Of a stretch of DNA of 64,000 bases, positions 1 through 8,361 are shown in pieces. The DNA comes from UBA5951 sp009936885. GTDB taxonomy: Bacteria > Pseudomonadota > Alphaproteobacteria > Puniceispirillales > Puniceispirillaceae. Position 1 is the stretch's first letter. Every line of letters begins with the position of its first letter. Position numbers and translations under genes: made by a program. A model generated the notes under the pieces. The model saw only the letters and a program-made list of their open reading frames with translations. It was not told the DNA's origin and ran no database searches. The stretch is taken from positions 1-64,000 of the forward strand of contig CALKVA010000010.1 of NCBI GenBank assembly GCA_937996625.1. The letters run 5' to 3'.

Positions 1-74
1 GGATACCCATAATCGGCAATCGCGCGTTTAATATCAGAATCCAGTTTCCCGAGCTCATCAATCGCTTGTAACAT
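1..74 (-). CDS. N-terminus of a probable DNA-3-methyladenine glycosylase (AlkA-like), cut by window edge
   Basis: Only the first 24 or so codons are visible, read leftward from ATG at 72-74 and running off the window at base 1. The peptide begins MLQAIDELGKLDSDIKRAI and continues to a Gly-Tyr-Pro. This resembles the short helical lead-in (a run ending in a Gly-Pro-type turn) that comes before the helix-hairpin-helix domain of bacterial AlkA-type glycosylases, which excise alkylated bases. The resemblance is weak because no catalytic residue is in view. The frame is open throughout, but no strong ribosome binding site is seen. It is divergent from the cytochrome b561 gene. The function is tentative; that a gene starts here is more secure. 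Confidence 0.4.
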   Translation of the reverse strand, partial: MLQAIDELGKLDSDIKRAIADYGY

Positions 75-178
75 TGTTAACTTGAATAATTTTGACATTG
101 ATATAATTGGTAAAATAAATTATTCGTAAAATCAATTTTCAAAGTAATATAACCTATCCATATTTGAGGAGTATAGCA

Positions 179-832
179 TTGGTAGTTTGGGATCTTCCCT
201 TGAGAATTTATCATTGGTTGCTTGTGATATTCGTATTTGGGGCATTTATTACCTCTGAATGGAATGACCGTTCTGTTCATGAATTCTTCGGAATGGCGGT
301 ATTGGGATTATGCATCTTTAGAATCATTTGGGGTTTTGTTGGAAGCCCATCGGCTAAGTTTAAAAACTTCATTAAACCGCCTTCTAAAATCATCGGCTAT
401 GTAACACACATGCTAAAACGAAAAAGCAAATCCATGGCAGGTCACTCACCAGTAGGTGGGATTGCCACCATTATACTTATATCAATTACAAGTTGGTTTG
501 CAGTAACAGGGTCAATTTCAAATGACGGGATTTTATTTGAAGGGCCATTTGCTTATTTGGTCCCATCTGTAAGTCTGCTGGCAACAAAGCTCCACCAAAA
601 TGCAGAAATCCTATTGATAGTTATTGTTGTGATGCATTTAAGTGCCATTACCTTTTATCGATTATGGCTTGGCCAAAACCTTGTCCCAGCAATGATCCAT
701 GGCTCACGTGATGATAAAGAAGGGCCAGGGGGTAGAATATCAACGCCCCATACAATTGCGGGTTTAGGACTTTTATCGCTTTGTCTTACGGCAGCTTTTC
801 TTGCCATTATGTTAAAACCATCGGTGTTTTAG
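179..832 (+). CDS. Cytochrome b561 / Ni-hydrogenase b-type domain membrane protein
   Basis: This is a membrane di-heme b-type cytochrome of about 217 residues, expected to move electrons between a quinone pool and a soluble redox partner in the inner membrane. It has four to five hydrophobic segments. Candidate heme histidines are H12 (in RIYHW), H34 (VHEFFG), one in GHSPVGG, and the pair in KLHQNAE and VMHLSA. The frame is open from a TTG at 164, but that TTG lies inside the GAGGAG ribosome binding site at 166-171. I therefore place the start at TTG 179, seven bases downstream. No partner such as a cytochrome c or a dehydrogenase is adjacent, so the electron donor is unknown. Family assignment is confident; the specific role is not. 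Confidence 0.8.
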   Translation: MVVWDLPLRIYHWLLVIFVFGAFITSEWNDRSVHEFFGMAVLGLCIFRIIWGFVGSPSAKFKNFIKPPSKIIGYVTHMLKRKSKSMAGHSPVGGIATIILISITSWFAVTGSISNDGILFEGPFAYLVPSVSLLATKLHQNAEILLIVIVVMHLSAITFYRLWLGQNLVPAMIHGSRDDKEGPGGRISTPHTIAGLGLLSLCLTAAFLAIMLKPSVF

Positions 833-951
833 GGTACAAAGACTATCTAGTTTTTAAATCTAACTATCTTGCCAAAATAAATTGTGATTTTCGTGGACAC
901 TACCTATAAGGGATTGGACGATATTTGTTTTATAAAAAAAGGTGGGACTTG

Positions 952-1455
952 ATGTCAGATAGCTTTATCTTATCCGTTATGGGCGAGAGCGAAATTGAAA
1001 CATTTGATGTTCAGATAAGCCATAAACGTAGCCCATCAGAGCTGCCAAGCTTGGAAGAGGATCAGATAAACTGGCTGGGTTCGATGTTGGATTGTGTCGC
1101 AGAGGAAGAATTAACAGATACTCAAAAAGCAGATATAGCCTATGTTAGTGAATCCTATATTTTGAATAATTTAAAGTCAGACTTTAAAGGGTATGTATTA
1201 TTACTTGTTCTTCGTGAAAAATGGCCTGTCGGGCAAAAAGCCAAATTTAAAGTCAAAGCGGATAAGGTAGGAGCCAGTCATACTTATATCCCGCAGATTT
1301 GTGAGCCTCAACCCATTGAGCCATCCCCTGATGAGACCCAGATAAAAACAGCTGAAGATAAAGCACTTGCCTCTCAGCTTGCCTTTCTTAAGAAAAATAA
1401 AAAGAGATTTGCTAACTCAAGTGCAGTCCATGCCTATATCGGCCAAAATCGCTAA
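952..1455 (+). CDS. Hypothetical protein of unknown function
   Basis: I do not recognise this protein of about 167 residues. The start is ATG 952, with GGTGGG at 941-946 as a plausible ribosome binding site. An upstream in-frame TTG at 925 has none. The N-terminal two thirds is acidic and mixed alpha/beta, including SLEEDQINWLGSMLD and a hydrophobic strand YVLLLVLREKWPVGQKAKFKV. A proline-rich linker (about residues 120-135) leads to a basic C-terminal tail, FLKKNKKRF. There is no signal peptide or membrane segment, so it is probably cytosolic. It lies between the cytochrome b561 gene and the convergent acetoacetate-CoA ligase gene with no evident operon partner. Composition resembles its neighbours, so a recent import is not suggested. 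Confidence 0.6.
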   Translation: MSDSFILSVMGESEIETFDVQISHKRSPSELPSLEEDQINWLGSMLDCVAEEELTDTQKADIAYVSESYILNNLKSDFKGYVLLLVLREKWPVGQKAKFKVKADKVGASHTYIPQICEPQPIEPSPDETQIKTAEDKALASQLAFLKKNKKRFANSSAVHAYIGQNR

Positions 1456-1483
1456 TCTCTGATAAGTTTTTAAGTAAATTATA

Positions 1484-3436
1484 CTAGATTAATAGCTCTG
1501 GTATATTCTTGAATAATTCCAGTGCTTCTGGATTAGCAAGCGCTTCTGTATTTTTAACAGGGCGCTGATGGATGATATCACGCACCGCAAGCTCGGTGAT
1601 TTTTCCAGAACGTGTGCGCGGAATATCGCTCACCGCAAATATGAGCGCAGGTACGTGCCGCGGTGTGGCTTTGGCTCTTATTTCCTGTTTAAGCCTGTCT
1701 TGTAATTCGTTGTTTAGAGTTAGCCCTTCTTTTAATCGCACGAATAAAATAATCCTGACATCATCCTCAATATCCTGTCCAATAACAAGTGCCTCTGTTA
1801 TCTCGTCAAAGGCCTCAACAGGTCTGTAAATCTCGGCTGTGCCAATTCTAACCCCCCCGGGATTCAAGGTTGCATCTGATCTGCCATGAATAATAATGCC
1901 GTCATTTTTTGTGAGTGTTGCCCAGTCTCCATGTCTCCAGATATTGTCAAACATATCAAAATAAGCAGCATGATATTTGCTACCATCAGCGTCATTCCAA
2001 AACCCTATTGGCATTGATGGGAAAGCAGATTTGCAGCAAAGCTCACCTTGCTTCTCGATAAGGTTTGTTCCATTTTCGGATAGAATAACCACATCCATTC
2101 CAAGGCCTCTACACTGGATTTCACCTGCATGTACTGGTCTTATAGGACAACCAAGTACAAAACAGGACACGATGTCTGTTCCGCCAGATATAGATGCTAG
2201 TTGAAGGTTTTTGTTGACATGCTCATAGATAAAATCAAACCCTTCGGCATTTAACGGCGACCCAGTTGAGCAAATCAGTTTAAGATTGGTTAAATCTGCT
2301 ATTTCATTTGGCAGCACGCCTGACTTTCTGGAGGCATCGATAAATTTTGCAGAGGTGCCGAGCATATAAAGGTTTTCTGCTTCAGCCATTTTCCAGATTC
2401 TATCAGGCGCTGGATAAAAAGGATTTCCCTCAAACAAAACAATTTTTGCATTTACAGCAAGGGCGGAGACAAGCCAGTTCCACATCATCCATCCGCAGGT
2501 TGTAAAATAAAATACAGGCGCATTTTCTCTGACGTTTGAATGTAGCCTATGCTCTTTAATATGTTGAAGCAGGGTGCCTCCAACGCTATGCAATATGCAT
2601 TTAGGCGCTCCTGTGGTTCCAGACGAATATAAGATATATAACGGATCGTTAAAGCCTACTGGAACAAATTCCTGTATTGGCTCATACATAAGGGCATCTG
2701 AATATAATGAAATATCAGGCTCGCAGGTTAAATCAGGAGCATTGCCATTATAATCATGCACGAGAATATGCACCAGGCTAGGTAATTTTTCTTTTAGCTG
2801 GCGTATGATATCCACTCTGCTGATTTTTTTCCCCGCATAGCAATAGCCATCAACTGTAATAAGCAGTTTTGGCTCAATCTGACTAAACCGGTCAAAAACA
2901 CCGTTAAATCCGAAATCAGGGGAACAACTTGAATAAATAGCACCAAGTGAAGCAGTAGCAAGCATGGTTACCACAGCTTGTTGAATATTGGGAATATAAG
3001 CTGCTATTCTATCGCCCTTGCTCACACCTTGAGATCGCATCCAGCCTGCAAGCGCTAATACATTTTCTTTGAGTTTTTTTCGGGAAAGCTGCTCAATCCT
3101 GCCATCTTCATGATGGCTTGAGAGGGCGATATGGCTATCCGAATTTTGTAATAGATTTTCTGCAAAATTCAACGTTGCGTCGGGGAAAAATTGAGCACCT
3201 GGCATTTTATCCTTGTTAATGAGCAATCGCTCACCAGAATTTCCAACAACTCCATGCCACTCCCAAATGGATTTCCAGAATAAATCTGAATGTTCAACTG
3301 ACCAACGCCACATATCTTCATAGCGCTCTTGCCAGTCAAATCCATGATTTTGCGCCACCCAATGAGCAAAATTAGTCAGCTCTGCATTATTAATTTCCGC
3401 GTTTGTTGGTTGCCATAAGATGGATGGGGTTGCCAT
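1484..3436 (-). CDS. aacS: Acetoacetate-CoA ligase (acetoacetyl-CoA synthetase)
   Basis: This enzyme activates acetoacetate to acetoacetyl-CoA with ATP and CoA (EC 6.2.1.16), letting the cell use ketone bodies or recycle acetoacetate from polyhydroxybutyrate and leucine breakdown. The 650-residue length is typical. The AMP-binding P-loop YSSGTTGAPK lies near residue 268. A downstream CGWMMWNWLVSAL segment and the HGRSDATLNPGGVRIG hinge block are characteristic of this subfamily rather than acetyl-CoA synthetase. The C-terminal domain carries the acyl-activation lysine in the RTRSGKITE motif. The start is ATG 3436 with AGGGAA five bases upstream. The gene stands alone, convergent with the unknown gene on its left. 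Confidence 0.92.
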   Translation of the reverse strand: MATPSILWQPTNAEINNAELTNFAHWVAQNHGFDWQERYEDMWRWSVEHSDLFWKSIWEWHGVVGNSGERLLINKDKMPGAQFFPDATLNFAENLLQNSDSHIALSSHHEDGRIEQLSRKKLKENVLALAGWMRSQGVSKGDRIAAYIPNIQQAVVTMLATASLGAIYSSCSPDFGFNGVFDRFSQIEPKLLITVDGYCYAGKKISRVDIIRQLKEKLPSLVHILVHDYNGNAPDLTCEPDISLYSDALMYEPIQEFVPVGFNDPLYILYSSGTTGAPKCILHSVGGTLLQHIKEHRLHSNVRENAPVFYFTTCGWMMWNWLVSALAVNAKIVLFEGNPFYPAPDRIWKMAEAENLYMLGTSAKFIDASRKSGVLPNEIADLTNLKLICSTGSPLNAEGFDFIYEHVNKNLQLASISGGTDIVSCFVLGCPIRPVHAGEIQCRGLGMDVVILSENGTNLIEKQGELCCKSAFPSMPIGFWNDADGSKYHAAYFDMFDNIWRHGDWATLTKNDGIIIHGRSDATLNPGGVRIGTAEIYRPVEAFDEITEALVIGQDIEDDVRIILFVRLKEGLTLNNELQDRLKQEIRAKATPRHVPALIFAVSDIPRTRSGKITELAVRDIIHQRPVKNTEALANPEALELFKNIPELLI

Positions 3437-3618
3437 TGTAATTCCCTGATATATTTAACAATCATTATATAAAAATTATTCTGAACAGAACTTATGTATA
3501 GATAAGCATTGATTTTGGATTTTGCCAATCTGATATGTAAATAAAACCTTATGCCTGCTTTGTATTATTATCTTAATGGATGGTTTTAGTTATCCTTTTT
3601 GTTTGTTCCTCAGAATAA

Positions 3619-3647
3619 TTGATAAAGACGTTGCCTCTTATTAATTT
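3619..3647 (+). promoter_or_regulatory. Possible sigma70 promoter for the frameshifted gene
   Basis: TTGATA at 3619-3624, a 17-base spacer and TAATTT at 3642-3647 form a moderate sigma70-type promoter. It lies 27 bases ahead of the ATG at 3674, which has GGAGGA as ribosome binding site. The surrounding 240-base intergenic stretch is AT-rich, so chance matches are likely. Nothing else was recognised in it. Confidence 0.25.
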
Positions 3648-3673
3648 TGTTATTTTAAATATCGGAGGATAGA

Positions 3674-4131
3674 ATGACTACAACGCTTGCTGGGATAATC
3701 AAAGCGTGCAGCGACTTGGAAAACCGGTCTCATTTTCATGAATTAGAGGAAGGCCACTGGGTATTTATGGGTGAGCCATCAAACCCTATCATTCATTTGG
3801 TAGAAACCTGTGTTGATGACTATATCTTAATCCATTCATCCTTGTCTAAAACAGGCGAGGATGCGATAATAACCTCATCCTGATTGGGTTATTTGAGGAA
3901 GATTCTCATGCAAGCTCTCTTGATGGAATTGGTGTTTGGTCAAACCGCAAAGCGATTAATTATTTCATAAAACGCTCAATATATCACCTAACCCCGCGAG
4001 GGCTGGTTCAACTTCTTGATAATTTTGTGTTGAACTTGTCTCTTAAAGGGTTGCCCATTCAACATATGCAAGACGAGGTTAAAGAGGATGACAGTATTGA
4101 ACGTTTTATATTACTAGCAAAAGGAGTGTAA
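3674..4131 (+). pseudogene. Frameshifted hypothetical gene (one apparent single-base deletion)
   Basis: A 69-residue frame starts at ATG 3674 behind a strong GGAGGA site and stops at TGA 3881-3883. A second frame, offset by -1, is open from 3850 and continues as a normal-looking protein from ILIGLFEEDSHASSLDGIG to a C-terminus FILLAKGV, stopping at TAA 4129-4131. Joining them in the overlap (3850-3880) gives one protein of about 152 residues. Adding one C near 3873-3874 would turn the junction into IITLILIGLF, a plausible beta strand. I do not recognise the family. It could be a decayed gene, a sequencing error, or less likely a programmed -1 frameshift, since no classic slippery heptamer is evident. 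There is no membrane segment. Confidence 0.6.
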
Positions 4132-4238
4132 TTTAAGTGGCGTGTTAGGGTTACGATTATTTAGAAGCGTTCTCGACAATCACTATTTAAATGAGCTATG
4201 ACACAGACATTAAATTGGAGCGTTAGCGGGAGCAGGGT

Positions 4239-5594
4239 ATGGCAAACTATGATTATGATCTCATCGTAATAGGAGCAGGCTCTGGCGGTGTGAGAGCGAG
4301 CAGAATATCGGCGTCTCATGGGGCTAGAGTTGCTGTTATTGAGGAAGATCGCCCTGGCGGTACCTGCGTAATCAGGGGATGCGTTCCAAAAAAGTTACTT
4401 GTCTACGGCGCAAGCTTTGCCCATGAAGCATCAGATGCACAAGGATTTGGCTGGCACATCGAGGGATTATCTCATAGCTGGTCATCCCTAATAGCAGCGA
4501 AAGATGCTGAAATTACCCGGCTTGAGGGCATTTATAGACGGCTTCTTGAAACTGCAGGGGTGGATTTAATTGCTGGATCAGCAACGCTTATCGGACCTCA
4601 TGAAGTATCTGTCGGCGGAAAAACGCTAACTGCAAAAACCATTCTTGTCGCTGTTGGCGGCACACCTACAATCCTTGATATACCAGGTATGATGGATTAT
4701 GCCATTTCGTCAAACGAAGCGCTTGATCTAGAAGAGCTTCCAGAAACCATAATCATTCATGGGGGAGGCTATATTGCGCTGGAATTTGCAGGCATTTTTG
4801 CAGCGCTTGGGTGTAAAACACATCTCATTTATAGAAGTAATTACCCCCTTCGCGGATTTGATGAGAATGTAAGAGAACATATTGCAAAATGCCTTCCCGG
4901 CAGAGGGATAACCCTTCATCCAGAAACATCTATAACCAAGGTTGAGAAAAACCAAACCTTGCTCGAAATATCACTAGATAACGGTACAATGATTACCGCA
5001 AACCAGCTTTTATCCGCAACTGGCCGAAAGCCTAATACAGCATCGCTCGGTCTAGGTGAAATAGGTGTAGAGATGGGAGAGGCAGGGCAAATTAAAGTAA
5101 CAGAGGATAGCCAAACAACTGTGCCCTCTATTTATGCAATTGGGGATGTTACCGACAGAGTAAATTTAACCCCAGTTGCTCTTGGCGAGGGGCATGCTTT
5201 TGCAGATAGCTTATATGGAAACAGGCCCAGAAAAATGTCTTATGATATGATAGCCTCTGCCGTCTTTAGCCAGCCTCCCATATCATGTGTTGGCATGACT
5301 GAGAGTGAGGCAACAGACAAGGGCATAGATGTTGTGGTATTTGAATCTCGTTTTCGGGCCATGAAAAACACAATTTCTGGGCGCTCTGAGCAAAGCTACA
5401 TGAAATTGGTAGTAGACCAAAAAACAGATAGGGTGCTTGGTGCTCATATGGTAGGGCCTGATTGTGCGGAGATAATGCAAGGCATTGCGATTGCAATGAA
5501 GATGGGTGCAACAAAGTCAGATTTTGATGCAACCGTCGGGATTCATCCAACGGCAGCTGAAGAGTTTGTTACAATGCGAACGCCAAGAAGCTAA
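4239..5594 (+). CDS. gor: Glutathione-disulfide reductase
   Basis: Glutathione reductase regenerates GSH from GSSG using NADPH and FAD, maintaining the cytosolic thiol pool. The 451-residue length is typical. The N-terminal FAD loop is GAGSGGVRAS (12-21). The redox disulfide is Cys43/Cys48 in GGTCVIRGCVPKK. The NADPH domain includes GGGYIALEFAG and the arginine-bearing IYRSNYPLRGFD, which favours NADPH-type glutathione reductase over lipoamide dehydrogenase. The second FAD motif is YAIGDVT, and the dimerisation domain ends with the catalytic HPTAAEE. The start is ATG 4239. It is the first gene of a long rightward run and is followed after about 190 bases by DAHP synthase, so the two may be separately transcribed. 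Confidence 0.95.
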   Translation: MANYDYDLIVIGAGSGGVRASRISASHGARVAVIEEDRPGGTCVIRGCVPKKLLVYGASFAHEASDAQGFGWHIEGLSHSWSSLIAAKDAEITRLEGIYRRLLETAGVDLIAGSATLIGPHEVSVGGKTLTAKTILVAVGGTPTILDIPGMMDYAISSNEALDLEELPETIIIHGGGYIALEFAGIFAALGCKTHLIYRSNYPLRGFDENVREHIAKCLPGRGITLHPETSITKVEKNQTLLEISLDNGTMITANQLLSATGRKPNTASLGLGEIGVEMGEAGQIKVTEDSQTTVPSIYAIGDVTDRVNLTPVALGEGHAFADSLYGNRPRKMSYDMIASAVFSQPPISCVGMTESEATDKGIDVVVFESRFRAMKNTISGRSEQSYMKLVVDQKTDRVLGAHMVGPDCAEIMQGIAIAMKMGATKSDFDATVGIHPTAAEEFVTMRTPRS

Positions 5595-5787
5595 AAAAGT
5601 CATAAATGAATTTTTTTTAATATGCTTTTCATCTGTATGGTGGAATAGCATTAACTAAATCCAAATAAAAAAAATGGGATATGCCAAGTTTATTTGCATT
5701 TAGCCAAGCTAGACAGTACATTCCCATTACCATAAATCCGATAAATTTGGTCTGGGTAGATATAATATTAAAAAAATAGGTGTTGAT

Positions 5788-7167
5788 ATGAAATGGCAAC
5801 CAAATAGCTGGCGTGAATTTCCTATTAAGCAAGTGCCAGAATATCCTAATGCAATAATGCTAAAGGATGTTGAACAGATGCTTGAAAAACGTCCTCCTCT
5901 TGTTTTTGCAGGGGAGGTTCAGGATTTACGGCAAAAACTTGGGCAAGTCGCAGAAGGGAAGTCGTTTCTTCTTCAGGGCGGGGATTGTGCGGAAAGTTTT
6001 GCAGAATATAGCGCTAATAATATCAGAGATAGCTTTAAGGTAATTTTGCAAATGGCAGTTGCACTTACCTTTGGTGCCGGATTGCCAGTTGTAAAAGTTG
6101 GCAGAATGGCAGGCCAATTTGCTAAACCGCGCTCTGCAAATACTGAAATAATTGATGGTGTTGAGCTGCCTTCTTATCGTGGCGATATGGTAAATGGCAT
6201 TGAGTTTAATGAAGCCAGTAGAATACCTGACCCTCACAGATTACTGAATGTGTATGACCATTCGGCGGCAACTCTTAATTTGCTTCGTGCCTTCTCACAA
6301 GGAGGAATGGCAAATCTTAATCAGGTGCATAGTTGGAATATTGATTATGTTAAAGATACAGCCCAATCAAAGAAATTTGAGCAGCTATCTGAGAAAATAG
6401 AAGAATGTCTTCAATTTATGTCTGCTTGTGGAGTTCATTCAGACAATACAAGAGCATTGATGGAAACAGATTTCTATACAAGCCATGAAGCGCTGCTTTT
6501 GAACTATGAAGAGGCTATGACACGTAAAGATACCATAACAGATGAAAAAGAGTTATTTACGACATCAGCTCATATGGTTTGGATTGGCGATCGCACCCGT
6601 CAGCTAGATGGCGCACATGTTGAATATATGCGCGGTATAGCAAACCCGATTGGCCTTAAATGCGGCCCTTCTCTTGAAGCAGATGAATTATTAGCGTTAA
6701 TTGACACCCTGAATCCAGATAATATTCCAGGCAGATTAACGCTGATTGCCAGAATGGGCGCTGATCATGTAACCGCAAAACTACCCTCTTTATTGCGGGC
6801 AGTAGATAAATCAGGCGCCAATGTCGTTTGGTGCTGTGATCCTATGCATGGTAATACGGTGAAGGCAAGTTCTGGATACAAAACACGCCGGGTTGAAGAT
6901 GTCATGAGAGAAGTTGAAGGATTTTTTGTGGCCCATGATGAGGTTGGCACCTATCCAGGCGGGGTTCATTTTGAAATGACAGGACAAAATGTTACTGAAT
7001 GTGTTGGCGGAGTTGTATCAGTAACAGAAGAAACTCTGGGAGATAGGTATCATACTCATTGTGACCCAAGGCTGAATGCCAGCCAGTCACTTGAACTCGC
7101 TTTTTTAATTGCTAATTTAATGAAAAAGCGTCGAGATCAATCTGCTGGAATAGCGCAGGCTGTATAG
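5788..7167 (+). CDS. aroG: Class II 3-deoxy-7-phosphoheptulonate (DAHP) synthase
   Basis: This enzyme condenses phosphoenolpyruvate with erythrose 4-phosphate in the first step of the shikimate pathway to aromatic amino acids (EC 2.5.1.54). It is the plant/Mycobacterium-like class II type. The 459-residue length fits. The metal-binding Cys67 lies in GGDCAESFA, followed by KVGRMAGQFAKPRS, which contacts phosphoenolpyruvate. A later metal histidine sits in CDPMHGNT and the C-terminus has the HCDPRLNASQ block. The start is ATG 5788. A 193-base AT-rich gap precedes it, so it probably has its own promoter. pncB follows after 36 bases. Gene symbols for this class vary; aroG is used here by convention. 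Confidence 0.95.
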   Translation: MKWQPNSWREFPIKQVPEYPNAIMLKDVEQMLEKRPPLVFAGEVQDLRQKLGQVAEGKSFLLQGGDCAESFAEYSANNIRDSFKVILQMAVALTFGAGLPVVKVGRMAGQFAKPRSANTEIIDGVELPSYRGDMVNGIEFNEASRIPDPHRLLNVYDHSAATLNLLRAFSQGGMANLNQVHSWNIDYVKDTAQSKKFEQLSEKIEECLQFMSACGVHSDNTRALMETDFYTSHEALLLNYEEAMTRKDTITDEKELFTTSAHMVWIGDRTRQLDGAHVEYMRGIANPIGLKCGPSLEADELLALIDTLNPDNIPGRLTLIARMGADHVTAKLPSLLRAVDKSGANVVWCCDPMHGNTVKASSGYKTRRVEDVMREVEGFFVAHDEVGTYPGGVHFEMTGQNVTECVGGVVSVTEETLGDRYHTHCDPRLNASQSLELAFLIANLMKKRRDQSAGIAQAV

Positions 7168-7203
7168 CTGTTTTCTCTAATAAAGGGTTAAAAAGTCAGG
7201 ACA

Positions 7204-8361
7204 TTGACCAAGATGTGGCCAGATATACAATCTCATCCGCGATATACAGATAGTTATTTTAACTTAACGCGGAAAATTTTGCAGGAACACGGCGATGCCG
7301 AGGTAACCTATGCTGTGTTTATGCGAAGACCAGTAACACTTGCCCCGAAGCTTGCAATTGACTGGTTGCTCAAAATGACAGCTGAGCGCGGTGTGTCTGT
7401 TAAAATTGACTCTCTGTTTAAAGAGGGCGCATGGGTTGGCGCTGGAGAGCCTATGTTTTACATTTCTGGAAGCATGGTTGCTCTTGTAGATTTGGAAACT
7501 ATATTTCTTCAAAAATTGGGGGCTTCTTGCGTCGCCGCCTACAATGCCTATCATATGTCGATTGAGTTGCCAGAGGTTGGTTTTATTGCGATGGATGCCC
7601 GTCATTGCGCGGGAACAGAAATGGCAGAATTAATGGCGTATGGAGCGTCTGTTGGCTCCAAAAAAGCCATATCCAAAAATGGTGCAAAAGGGTTTATAGG
7701 ATGCGCAACAGACGCTACAGCTCATTATTTTGGAATGACGCATGGCATGGGAACAATGCCGCATGCCTTAATCGGATATGCAGGTAGCACTGCAAGAGCA
7801 GCGCAGCTATTCCATAAAACCTTTCCGAAGCGTGATTTGACGGTTCTTGTGGATTATTATGGAAATGAAATCGATGATGCAATTTCGGCTGCAAATGCTT
7901 TTCCAGAACTGGCTAAATCTGGTCAGTTGGGCGTGAGAATAGATACCCATGGCGGCAGATTTGTTCAAGGATTAGATACGCAAGAATCTTATGCTGTTTT
8001 AGACAGAAACGTGCCAGATGCAATTCGTGGTTATCGCACAGAGCAGGAACTTAAGCATTTAATGGGAACAGGTGTTTCCGCTGCCGCAATTTGGCATATG
8101 CATGAGCAGCTTGATAAGGCAGGTTTTAATAATGTAAAGATAATTGCTTCTAGTGGGTTTAGCCCTGATAAATGCCGTGTCTTCTCATTAGCAAAGGCAC
8201 CAGTTGATGTTATTGGCACAGGCTCCTACCTGCCCTCTAACTGGTCAGATACTTATGCCACCGCGGATATTATTTCTTATAATGGAGATGAGCAGGTCAA
8301 GGTAGGGCGTGAATTTTTATTTTCAAAACATAAATCAAATAGGAATGATAGTGGGCAGTGA
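7204..8361 (+). CDS. pncB: Nicotinate phosphoribosyltransferase
   Basis: It converts nicotinate plus PRPP to nicotinate mononucleotide at the expense of ATP, the entry step of the Preiss-Handler NAD salvage route. The protein has 385 residues. Recognisable blocks are FMRRPVTLAP near the N-terminus, MDARHCAGTEMAE, the glycine-rich GAKGFIGCATDATA, the active-site histidine in MGTMPHALIGYAG, a VDYYGNE phosphate-binding strand, and GTGSYLPSN near the end. The start is TTG 7204 or ATG 7213, with AGGA at 7198-7201 lying ambiguously between the two. It overlaps nadE by one base (TGATG), so the two consecutive NAD pathway enzymes are translationally coupled. Assignment rests on both motifs and context. 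Confidence 0.88.
   Translation: MTKMWPDIQSHPRYTDSYFNLTRKILQEHGDAEVTYAVFMRRPVTLAPKLAIDWLLKMTAERGVSVKIDSLFKEGAWVGAGEPMFYISGSMVALVDLETIFLQKLGASCVAAYNAYHMSIELPEVGFIAMDARHCAGTEMAELMAYGASVGSKKAISKNGAKGFIGCATDATAHYFGMTHGMGTMPHALIGYAGSTARAAQLFHKTFPKRDLTVLVDYYGNEIDDAISAANAFPELAKSGQLGVRIDTHGGRFVQGLDTQESYAVLDRNVPDAIRGYRTEQELKHLMGTGVSAAAIWHMHEQLDKAGFNNVKIIASSGFSPDKCRVFSLAKAPVDVIGTGSYLPSNWSDTYATADIISYNGDEQVKVGREFLFSKHKSNRNDSGQ

Noticed and set aside
3850..3883. Programmed -1 frameshift in the split gene
   Set aside because: No X-XXY-YYZ slippery heptamer or clear downstream pseudoknot was seen; gene decay or a base error is simpler.
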